DNA of 46,626 nucleotides from Clostridiales bacterium (GTDB lineage: Bacteria > Bacillota > Clostridia > Oscillospirales > Oscillospiraceae): positions 1-46,626 of the forward strand of contig JAAVHV010000020.1 of the NCBI GenBank assembly GCA_014799505.1, written 5' to 3'. The notes beneath the pieces are model-generated. The model searched no databases, was not told where the DNA came from, and saw only the letters and a program-made list of their open reading frames with translations. Shown one piece after another: positions 39,917-46,626 of the stretch (its first letter is position 1; every line of letters begins with the position of its first letter). The position numbers and the translations under genes are program-made.

Positions 39917-42112
39917 TTAACGCAATAGCGTGTTCTCCGCCGGGACGGCGTTCAGCGAGCTGCCGGTGGAGAAGTACTGCGCCAGAATACCGGCGGCGAT
40001 CTCCGCCAGACTGCCGCCGGCGTCGCCGCCCTCCGCCACCAGGCACAGGGCCACCTGGGGATCGTCATAGGGGGCGAAGCACACAAACACGGCGTTGGTG
40101 GAGGCCGCCTTGGAGGAGGTCTCGGCGGTGCCGGTCTTACAGCCCACCTCCACCGGCAGGGCGTCGAAGTAGCGGGCCATGCTCCAGGTCTTGGACAGGT
40201 CGTACATCCCCTGCTTGACGGCCGCCAGATGCTCGGGATCAATGTCGATGGTGTCCACCAGCGCCGGCTCACACACCTGGGTCACCTGGCTGTAATCGCT
40301 GGACTTGAGCTCTTTCAGCAGGTGGCATTGGTAGTGGTTGCCGCCGTTCACCAGGGTGGCCACGTAGTTGGCCAGCTGGAGGGGGGTGAACAGGCTGGTG
40401 CCCTGGCCGATGGAGGCGTTCATGATGTCGCCCTCATACCACTCCTGGCCGAAATGCTTGGAGGCCTCCGGCCCGGCCATCCAGCCCTTGTACTCGTTGA
40501 TCTCAATGCCGGTGTACTCGCCCAGACCGAATTTGGCGGCGTATCCCTGGAGCTGGGCGATGCCGGTGCGGCGGCCCACGTCGTAGAAGAAGATGTTGCA
40601 GGAGTCGGTGATGGCTTTGGTCACGTTGTCGTTCCCGTGGCCCCAGAGGTTCCAGCAGTGGGGCTGGTAAGGGGGTGGATAATAGGTGTATGTGCCGGTA
40701 CACTCCACTTTTTCCCGGGTGGTGATGACCCCTTCGGACAGGGCGGCCACGGCGGTACACATTTTAAAGGTGGAGCCGGGGGCGTACAGGCCCTGGGTGG
40801 CCCGGTTATAGAGGGGCCTGTTCTCCGTGTCGCCCGCCAGCTCGGCGTAATTCTCCCAGAAGGTGGACAGGTCGTAGGTGGGATAGGAGGCCAGGGACAG
40901 CACCCCGCCGCTCATATCCACCACCGCCGCCGCCATGCCGCCGGGCTCCTCCTGGCGGGCGGCGTACTGGGCTAGGATGTCCTCCACCGTGGACTGGAGG
41001 GAGATGTCCAGAGTGAGCACCACGTTGCTCCCCGGTTCGGGCAGCGTCTGCCACTCCTGGCTAATGATGTTGTCGTTCTGATCCTTTTCGATCAGCCGGG
41101 TGCCGCTGGAGCCGTGGAGATAGCTCTCAAAGGCCAGCTCCACCCCGTCCCGGCCCACCGTGGCGTTCATGGGATAACCCAGCTCCTTGTAGTACTCCGA
41201 GGATTCCGCGGGGATGGCCCCCGTGTAGCCCAGCACATGGGCGGCGCAGCTGGTGCTGTACTTCCGGGAGGTGGACACCTCCACCCGCACCCCGTTCAGG
41301 CCGCGCTCCTTTACTTTGGTGATGAAGGTGATGCCCACCCCACGGGCAAAGATATAGGGGTTGTTGTTCACCTCATACCGGCGCAGGTACAGCTCGTACA
41401 GCACCCCGGCCAGATCCCGGTCGGCCTGGGTGATGGAGCCGCCCTCGTCCGCCAGGCCCAGGGCCTGGCCGGCGGCGGTTACCATGCCAACCAGCTCCTT
41501 GCTGGGGGCCTTGGGCGGGGTCACCTTTTCGATGACGCCAAAGGTCTGGCACATGGTGGACAGCAGGCCGCCTGCGGTGAGCTGAGCTTTGGTGACGTCC
41601 TTTGCCCAGCCGCATTCCTTCACCAGACGGCCCAGGGAGGTTGGAATGGCATCTTCCTCCCCCTCCTCTGTCACCGACACGAAGTAGAGGGGGGTGTCGG
41701 TGGTATACGTCCAGGGGGCGGTTTTGGAGATGGGCAGGGTTTCCGACCAGGAGACCCCCTCCTCCCGGCAGATGTCCAGGAGCTGGGTGAGGATGGCAAG
41801 GCGGTCAGCGCCCATGGCGTCCCAGTCCAGCTCCACATTGTAGCTCACCTCGTTGGACACCAGGACGCGGCCATAGCGGTCCAGGATCTCCCCCCGGACG
41901 CTGTCCACCCCCTCCCGCTGGAGGTCCCGCTCGTCGGAGTTGGTCAGATAGCTGTCCCCGTTCACGATCTGGGTCTGGTAGAGCACGGCGGCAAAGCCCA
42001 GCAGCGCGGCGCAGAACAGGGCGATGAGCAGATTGGAGCGCAGACGGAGGCGGCGGGCCTCCCGCTCCGCCTTTTCTTCCTGGATATGGGATGGGTCAAA
42101 GGGGTTATTCAT
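39917..42112 (-). CDS. mrdA: Penicillin-binding protein 2 (class B transpeptidase)
   Basis: PBP2 is the monofunctional transpeptidase of the elongasome. The protein has 731 residues from ATG 42112 (MNNPFDPSHIQEEKAER). It has one transmembrane segment at about 28-47, the dimerisation domain (RGEILDRYGRVLVSNEVSYN) and a transpeptidase domain. The three active-site motifs are STFK in LYAPGSTFKMCTA, SCN in ITDSCNIFFY and KTG in GCKTGTAE. It overlaps mreD by 8 bases, consistent with a shape operon. No RodA gene is visible. A SpoVD-like sporulation role is possible but the mreD linkage favours elongation. Confidence 0.95.
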   Translation of the reverse strand: MNNPFDPSHIQEEKAEREARRLRLRSNLLIALFCAALLGFAAVLYQTQIVNGDSYLTNSDERDLQREGVDSVRGEILDRYGRVLVSNEVSYNVELDWDAMGADRLAILTQLLDICREEGVSWSETLPISKTAPWTYTTDTPLYFVSVTEEGEEDAIPTSLGRLVKECGWAKDVTKAQLTAGGLLSTMCQTFGVIEKVTPPKAPSKELVGMVTAAGQALGLADEGGSITQADRDLAGVLYELYLRRYEVNNNPYIFARGVGITFITKVKERGLNGVRVEVSTSRKYSTSCAAHVLGYTGAIPAESSEYYKELGYPMNATVGRDGVELAFESYLHGSSGTRLIEKDQNDNIISQEWQTLPEPGSNVVLTLDISLQSTVEDILAQYAARQEEPGGMAAAVVDMSGGVLSLASYPTYDLSTFWENYAELAGDTENRPLYNRATQGLYAPGSTFKMCTAVAALSEGVITTREKVECTGTYTYYPPPYQPHCWNLWGHGNDNVTKAITDSCNIFFYDVGRRTGIAQLQGYAAKFGLGEYTGIEINEYKGWMAGPEASKHFGQEWYEGDIMNASIGQGTSLFTPLQLANYVATLVNGGNHYQCHLLKELKSSDYSQVTQVCEPALVDTIDIDPEHLAAVKQGMYDLSKTWSMARYFDALPVEVGCKTGTAETSSKAASTNAVFVCFAPYDDPQVALCLVAEGGDAGGSLAEIAAGILAQYFSTGSSLNAVPAENTLLR

Positions 42113-42608
42113 GGTAGATCCTCCCATAGTTGACGCAGCAGAACCGGCCCGCCCAGTACACCGGCAAAGCCAGGGCAAGGGTCCACAGAAGCTCCGGCAC
42201 CGCCACCCGGAGCAGCACCTGAGGCGGAGCGGTATGGGCGATCAGCCGGCCGCCCACCGTCCACAGCTCCCAGATCAGCGCGGCGCCGATGGAGCAGATG
42301 AGATGGCCTAATACGTCCCGCCGGAGAACGTATTGGGTGGTCAGCCCCGCCGCCCAGCCGAACAGGGACAGCGCGGCAATACATCCCGGACTCAGGTGGC
42401 CCAGGCTGGACATCACCGCCCCGCAGGCCCCGCCGTAGACCGCGCCGAAGGGCGCGCCCTCCAGCGTCCCCCCCGCCACCGCCAGGATGGGCAGCAGCAG
42501 GGGCAGGGCGATGGGCAGCGGGCCCAGCACATAGTAGTTGACCACCGCCACCAGCCACAGAATGAGCAGGTAGGCGGTCCATTTTATCATTGTGTCGCGT
42601 CTTGTCAT
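42105..42608 (-). CDS. mreD: Rod shape-determining protein MreD-like
   Basis: This 167-residue multi-span membrane protein has five or six hydrophobic segments (from IKWTAYLLILWLVAVVNYYV to ELLWTLALALPVYW). Sequence similarity to MreD is loose, as is normal for the family; the assignment relies on topology, size and position just before PBP2. ATG 42608 overlaps the miaB stop (ATGA); a second ATG at 42590 is also possible. MreB and MreC are not in the window, so the usual mreBCD order is broken here. Confidence 0.8.
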   Translation of the reverse strand: MTRRDTMIKWTAYLLILWLVAVVNYYVLGPLPIALPLLLPILAVAGGTLEGAPFGAVYGGACGAVMSSLGHLSPGCIAALSLFGWAAGLTTQYVLRRDVLGHLICSIGAALIWELWTVGGRLIAHTAPPQVLLRVAVPELLWTLALALPVYWAGRFCCVNYGRIYHE

Positions 42609-44017
42609 TCCAACTCTCCGAATAGTGCCCAGGTCGAGCAATCCACGATTTTGATATTGGCAAACTGCCCGATGAGGGCGGGGTCGCCGTTGAGATGCAC
42701 CAGGCGGTTGCCGGCTGTCCGGGCGGTGAGGTTGTTCCGGGAGTCCTCTCCCGCCCCGTCAATGAGGCAGCGCTGGATGGTGCCGATGTAGGCCCGGTGC
42801 TTTTCCAGGGAAATGCGGTTCTGGGCATCCACCAGCCGGTCAAAGTTGGCGGATTTTTCCTCGCGTGTCTGTGGATCAGGCAGTTCGGCGGCGGGGGTGC
42901 CCTTCCGGGGGGAGTAGATGAAGGTGAACAGCGCGTCAAAGCGCACCTCTTCAATCAGGGACAGGGTGTCCTCAAACTCTGGGGTGGTCTCGCCAGGGAA
43001 GCCCACGATCACGTCGCTGGTGAGCACCACATTTGGGATGCGCTCCCGGAGGGCGCGCACTTTGTCCAGGTACTGCTCCCGAGTATAGCGGCGGTTCATG
43101 GCCGTCAGCACACGGGTGTTCCCAGACTGGAAGGGCAGGTGGATCACCGGGGCTACCTTATCGCACCTGGCCATCACATCGAAAAGCTTTTCCGTGGCGT
43201 CCTTGGGGTGGGAGGTCATAAAGCGCAGGAGAAATTCCCCTGGAATGGCGTTGGCCCGCTCCAGCAGGGCGGGAAAGTCGATCCCGCCCTCCAGATCCTT
43301 GCCGTAGGAGTTCACGTTCTGGCCCAGCAGGGTGATGTCCTTGTAGCCCTGCGCCGCCAGCTCCCGGATTTCATTGAGGATGATTTCCGGCTCCCGGCTG
43401 CGCTCCCGTCCCCGGGTGTAGGGCACGATGCAGTAGGAGCAGAAGTTGTTGCAGCCGTACATGATGGACACCCATGCCTTCAGCGTCCCCGAGCGGCGGA
43501 CAGGCAGGCCCTCGGCGATGGCGCCGTCGTTTGGCTCCGTCTCGAACACCCGGCCCCGGCGCAGGTACACCCGGCGCAGAAACTCCGGGAACCGCCAAAG
43601 GGCCTGGGGGCCGAACACCAGATCCACATGGCGGTAGGACTGGCGCAGCCGCTCCGCCACATGGGGCTCCTGGGCCATGCAGCCGCACAGGCAGATGATC
43701 TGGTTGGGGTTGCGCCGCTTGCCATGGACCAGCGCCCCCACGTTGCCGAACACCCGCTGCTCGGCGTGCTCCCGGATGGCGCAGGTGTTGATGACGATGA
43801 CGTCCGCGCCTTTGTCGGTGTCGGTGATCTCGTAGCCCATGCCGCACAGCATACCCCGCAGCAGCTCCGAGTCGGCCTCGTTCTGCTGGCAGCCGTAGGT
43901 GTCCACGTAGGCCAGGGGCGGGGGGGATTTCTGGGCGTTCAGGGCGCGCAGCTCCGCGCAATATTCCTTCTGCCGCTGGATGTCCTCAGCGGGGATGACG
44001 GGTGTGGTTCGTTTCAA
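42605..44017 (-). CDS. miaB: tRNA-2-methylthio-N6-dimethylallyladenosine synthase MiaB
   Basis: This radical SAM enzyme adds the methylthio group to i6A37 made by MiaA. About 470 residues from a TTG at 44017, chosen because TTGGAGGG lies seven bases upstream; an earlier in-frame TTG (44032) is inside that site. The MTTase domain has YVDTYGCQQNEADSE, VINTCAIREHAE and LCGCMAQ (three cluster cysteines). The radical SAM motif is YGCNNFCSYCIVPYTRGRER. TLLGQNVNSYGKD, TSHPKDA and a C-terminal TRAM domain complete it. It leads miaB-mreD-mrdA with overlapping genes. Confidence 0.96.
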   Translation of the reverse strand: MKRTTPVIPAEDIQRQKEYCAELRALNAQKSPPPLAYVDTYGCQQNEADSELLRGMLCGMGYEITDTDKGADVIVINTCAIREHAEQRVFGNVGALVHGKRRNPNQIICLCGCMAQEPHVAERLRQSYRHVDLVFGPQALWRFPEFLRRVYLRRGRVFETEPNDGAIAEGLPVRRSGTLKAWVSIMYGCNNFCSYCIVPYTRGRERSREPEIILNEIRELAAQGYKDITLLGQNVNSYGKDLEGGIDFPALLERANAIPGEFLLRFMTSHPKDATEKLFDVMARCDKVAPVIHLPFQSGNTRVLTAMNRRYTREQYLDKVRALRERIPNVVLTSDVIVGFPGETTPEFEDTLSLIEEVRFDALFTFIYSPRKGTPAAELPDPQTREEKSANFDRLVDAQNRISLEKHRAYIGTIQRCLIDGAGEDSRNNLTARTAGNRLVHLNGDPALIGQFANIKIVDCSTWALFGELE

Positions 44018-44040
44018 GGAAGAGCCCTCCAATAAAATTT

Positions 44041-44222
44041 GTGGGATAAGCCGGGAAAGTTTCCCTTGACATTTATTATGTCGCCCACAAAAGCGTGGTG
44101 TTGAGATTGTTGAAAACTCGGTGGAAGTTGTTGAAAACCTAGCGGCGGCAGGGGCTTGCGCCGTCGGGCTGGGAAACAGTTTGTTACAATTTTGTAACTT
44201 TTAGAGGGTAAAAAACTGGACA
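44041..44222. other. Non-coding gap with repeats upstream of miaB
   Basis: This is the upstream region of miaB. It contains two copies of TTGTTGAAAAC (44109 and 44131) with GTGGAAG between them, which read on minus as TTTTCAACA, close to DnaA boxes and 22 bases apart. It also contains GTTACAA-TT-TTGTAAC (44183-44198), a 7-base-arm palindrome that could be an operator, and TTGACATTTATTATGTC near 44067. No gene is credible. Confidence 0.5.
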
Positions 44223-44265
44223 AATAAATTATGGAACGTTGTCCTGCGGCGGGCAGTGTGTGCCC

Positions 44266-45663
44266 CTACCGGACGTTCAGCCGCTGGGCCACCACACGGG
44301 CGGCCTTCACGCCGGAAGCTCCCGCTTGCGCCAGCCCGCGGGTCACCCCCGCGCCGTCGCCCACGGCGAAGAAGCCGGGCAGGGCGGTCTCCAGCTCGTT
44401 GGACAGCTTGATGCGGGCGGAATAGAACTTCACCTCCGCGCCGTAGAGCAGCGTGTCATAGTTGGCGGTGCCGGGCGCCAGTTTGTCCAGGGCGTAGATC
44501 ATCTCGATGATGTCGTCAAGCTGGCGCTTGGGAAGGGCCAGCGACAGATCGCCGGGGACGGCGGCGGTGAGGGTGGGGCGGACAAAGGACTTGGACATCC
44601 GGTGGTCGTTGGTGCGGCGGCCGCCCACCAGATCGCCGAAGCGCTGCACCAGCACCCCGCCCGCCAGCATATTGGACAGGGAGGCGATGTGCTTGCCGTA
44701 GCGGTAGGGCTCGTTGAAGGGGGAGGTGAAGCGGTTGGACACCAGCAGGGCGAAGTTGGTGTTCTCGCTTCTCAGGGCCGGGTCGGAGTAGGAGTGGCCG
44801 TTTACCGTGTTGATGCCCTCCACGTTCTCCGCTACCACGTGGCCGTAGGGGTTCATGCAGAAGGTGCGCACCTGGTCGCCGTATTGCTTGGTGCGGTAGA
44901 TCAGCTTGGACTCGTACACCACGTCGGTGATGTGCTCAAACACAGTGGCGGGCAGCTCCACCCGCACGCCGATGTCCACCTGGTTGTTCAGCAGCTCCAG
45001 GCCAAGGGCCTTGCACTGGTTGGAAAACCACTCCGCCCCGGAGCGGCCCGGGCCGGCGATGAGATAGGGGGCGGTGTACCGCTCACCCTGCTCCGTGACC
45101 AGGGTGTATACGCCGTCCTTGGCCTCAATGTCCGTGACGGCGGTGTCGAACAGGAAGGTGTGTTTATCCCGGATGGCCTCATAGATGCTGGTGAGGATCT
45201 TCAGGTTGTTCTCCGTGCCCAGGTGCTTGCACTGGGCCTGGAGCAGGTGCAGGTCGTACTTCAGCGCCTCCCGCTCCAGAGCGCGGGCCTCGGGGGTGGA
45301 GGTGGAGTAGACCTCGGTGGTGGCGCCGTGCTTTACATTCAGCGCGTCCACGTAGCCGATGAGCTCCATGACCTCTTTTTGCTCTAGGAAATCGGTGAGC
45401 CAGCCGCCGAAGGCGGTGGTGAAGTTGAACTTGCCGTCGGAGAAGGCCCCGGCCCCGCCAAAGCCGCACATAGTGCCGCACACCTTGCACTGGACACAGG
45501 AGCGCACCTTGCCCGCCACAATGGGGCACTGGCGGCGGTAAATGTCCGCACCCTGGTCAATGACCAAAACCTTGGCGGAGGGGCACTTTAACGCCAGCTC
45601 ATAGGCGGCGTAGATGCCGGCCTCGCCGGTGCCTAATATCATCACGTCGTAATTGGTGTTCAT
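44266..45663 (-). CDS. FAD-dependent dehydrogenase (COG2509-like)
   Basis: The 465-residue flavoprotein starts at ATG 45663 behind AAAGGAGC. It has the dinucleotide fold VMILGTGEAGIYAAYELALK with VLVIDQG, a cysteine cluster CVQCKVCGTMCGFGGAGAFS (Cys-x2-Cys-x2-Cys-x3-Cys), SDGKFNF, a middle domain, and the FAD C-terminal motif FFAVGDGAGVTRGLAQAGAS. GGAGAFSDGK is the hallmark of an uncharacterised dehydrogenase group. The cysteines could hold a metal or act in redox. Substrate unknown. It is monocistronic with its own promoter. Confidence 0.88.
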   Translation of the reverse strand: MNTNYDVMILGTGEAGIYAAYELALKCPSAKVLVIDQGADIYRRQCPIVAGKVRSCVQCKVCGTMCGFGGAGAFSDGKFNFTTAFGGWLTDFLEQKEVMELIGYVDALNVKHGATTEVYSTSTPEARALEREALKYDLHLLQAQCKHLGTENNLKILTSIYEAIRDKHTFLFDTAVTDIEAKDGVYTLVTEQGERYTAPYLIAGPGRSGAEWFSNQCKALGLELLNNQVDIGVRVELPATVFEHITDVVYESKLIYRTKQYGDQVRTFCMNPYGHVVAENVEGINTVNGHSYSDPALRSENTNFALLVSNRFTSPFNEPYRYGKHIASLSNMLAGGVLVQRFGDLVGGRRTNDHRMSKSFVRPTLTAAVPGDLSLALPKRQLDDIIEMIYALDKLAPGTANYDTLLYGAEVKFYSARIKLSNELETALPGFFAVGDGAGVTRGLAQAGASGVKAARVVAQRLNVR

Positions 45664-45712
45664 AGGGGGCGCTCCTTTACTGTTTTTGCTCTGACACATA
45701 AAAAGACACTAT

Positions 45713-45741
45713 ATTATAACATCAAAGCGCGGGAATGTACA
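45713..45741 (-). promoter_or_regulatory. Promoter for the FAD dehydrogenase gene
   Basis: On the minus strand TATAAT (45718-45713) is a consensus -10. The -35 at 17 bases, TGTACA, is a moderate match. Confidence 0.5.
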
Positions 45742-45812
45742 GGCGGATATTTGTTTGGACGCATAATTTACCCTTTGTTCAGAAATAATGAGGGAAACAA
45801 GGAGGCGGGACT

Positions 45813-46626
45813 ATGGGTATTTTCGGGACAAAAAAACAGACGCCGCCGCCCCATCCCAGACAGGAGCCGCGGTATGACTGCCCGGTCACGGCGGACGCCA
45901 TCGCCAACGTGTTCGACCGGTGCGCCGACTTCAACCGCCGGACGCTCTACCTGAACAACGACCCCCGACGGCAGGTGGAAATGCTGTTTATCGCGGGACA
46001 GGTGCGCAACGAGCGGGCGTGCGACTACGTGCTGCGGCCCCTGACCCAGAACGAGGCCCTGCGGGACGCCCCGGATATGGACGCCGCCTTCGACCTCATG
46101 GAAAAGGGCGGGCTGTACTCCCTGGTGGTGCAGAGCCGGGAGAAGGCCGACCAGGTGATCTTCGATATGATCGACGGGTCGGTGGCCCTGTTTTTCCCGG
46201 GGAAGGACAAGGTGCTCACCCTGTCGGCGGGGACGGAGGAAAAGCGCTCCGTGTCCGACCCGGAGAACGAGCCGGACGTGAAGGGGGCAAAGGACTCCTT
46301 TGTGGAGAGCGTGCGCACCAACACGTCCCTGGTGCGGCGGCGGTTCCGGGCCCCGGAGCTGAAGATCGAGGAGCAGGCCGTGGGGCGGCAGTCGGTGACG
46401 CCGGTGGACGTATTATATGTGGACGGCATCGCCAACCCCGACCTGGCGGCCCAGGTGAAGGCCAAGCTGGGGCAGATCGATATCGACGCGCTGCTGATGA
46501 CGGGGAACCTGGAGCAGTATGTCGTCGACGAGAGCCACACGGCCTTCCCTCTGACGGCCTACACCGAGCGGCCCGACCGCTTCTGCGCGGCGCTGGCGGA
46601 GGGCCGGGTGGGGGTGCTGGTGGACG
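45813..46626 (+). CDS. Spore germination protein, GerA family A subunit (5' part)
   Basis: The gene starts at ATG 45813 behind CAAGGAGGCG and runs off the window after 271 codons. The visible part is the N-terminal soluble domain of a GerAA/GerKA-type germinant receptor: MGIFGTKKQTPPPHPRQEP, DFNRRTLYLNND, VEMLFIAGQVRNERACDYVL, and the family landmark GAKDSFVESVRTNTSLVRRR. VDVLYVDGIANPDLAAQVKA and IDIDALLMTGNLEQYVVDES follow. The membrane domain lies beyond the end. It implies that the organism can make spores. Confidence 0.92.
   Translation, partial: MGIFGTKKQTPPPHPRQEPRYDCPVTADAIANVFDRCADFNRRTLYLNNDPRRQVEMLFIAGQVRNERACDYVLRPLTQNEALRDAPDMDAAFDLMEKGGLYSLVVQSREKADQVIFDMIDGSVALFFPGKDKVLTLSAGTEEKRSVSDPENEPDVKGAKDSFVESVRTNTSLVRRRFRAPELKIEEQAVGRQSVTPVDVLYVDGIANPDLAAQVKAKLGQIDIDALLMTGNLEQYVVDESHTAFPLTAYTERPDRFCAALAEGRVGVLVD

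Overview
The window is ordinary chromosomal DNA from a high-GC, Gram-positive, anaerobic, spore-forming Clostridia lineage. It most resembles gut Oscillospiraceae of the Flavonifractor, Lawsonibacter or Pseudoflavonifractor kind. That placement is an inference from gene content: a split transketolase, MurT with a GatD-like protein, SepF and DivIVA, Prp-dependent L27 maturation, an ileS T-box, RicT/YaaT, DarA and a GerA-type germination receptor subunit. No tRNA, rRNA, CRISPR array, prophage or transposase was seen. Most of it reads as compact operons separated by hairpin terminators.

Layout. 1-3030 (+): rplU-prp-rpmA, a small membrane protein, obgE and another membrane protein. 3086-4342 (-): a CLC-family anion transporter. 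4508-6207 (+): a lipoprotein, then gapA behind a possible Rex site. 6260-6735: an AT-rich divergent XRE/ribbon-helix-helix pair around a large palindrome. 6772-11236 (-): miaA-hfq-HlyD-like-yggS-sepF-divIVA. 11401-18318 (+): PilZ protein, shikimate kinase, DEAD-box helicase, metallophosphoesterase, acetyltransferase and mnmG, whose 5' end is duplicated around a hairpin-rich insert. 18451-23559 (+): AAC(6')-like acetyltransferase, murT, a GatD-like protein, an XRE regulator plus a membrane protein sharing its C-terminal domain, a hydrolase and prmA. 23623-27282 (+): an isoleucine T-box leader, a GNAT protein and ileS, followed by a long hairpin.

27500-29866 (-): a small Cys-rich lipoprotein, a membrane-anchored serpin and an ECF sigma factor whose gene overlaps the serpin gene. 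29943-36415 (-): DUF1538 transporter, tandem PII-like protein, Nudix hydrolase, YaaO-like decarboxylase, darA, holB and ricT. The last four keep the order of the Bacillus subtilis yaaO to yaaT block but lack tmk and yaaR between them. 36635-39559 (+): galM and the two transketolase subunits. 39917-44017 (-): miaB-mreD-PBP2. 44266-45663 (-): an FAD-dependent dehydrogenase. 45813 to the end (+): the 5' part of a gerA-type gene.

How the genes work together. Envelope growth and division are heavily represented (PBP2, MreD, SepF, DivIVA, MurT/GatD-like), as are translation and tRNA modification (MiaA, MiaB, MnmG, IleRS, Prp, PrmA, Obg). Two second-messenger receptors are present, PilZ for c-di-GMP and DarA for c-di-AMP. 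The most promising unusual items are: the ECF sigma factor coupled to a membrane-tethered serpin; the GatD-like subunit lacking its nucleophilic cysteine; the regulator and membrane protein that share a domain; the duplicated mnmG start; and the doubled PII/DUF1538 pair.
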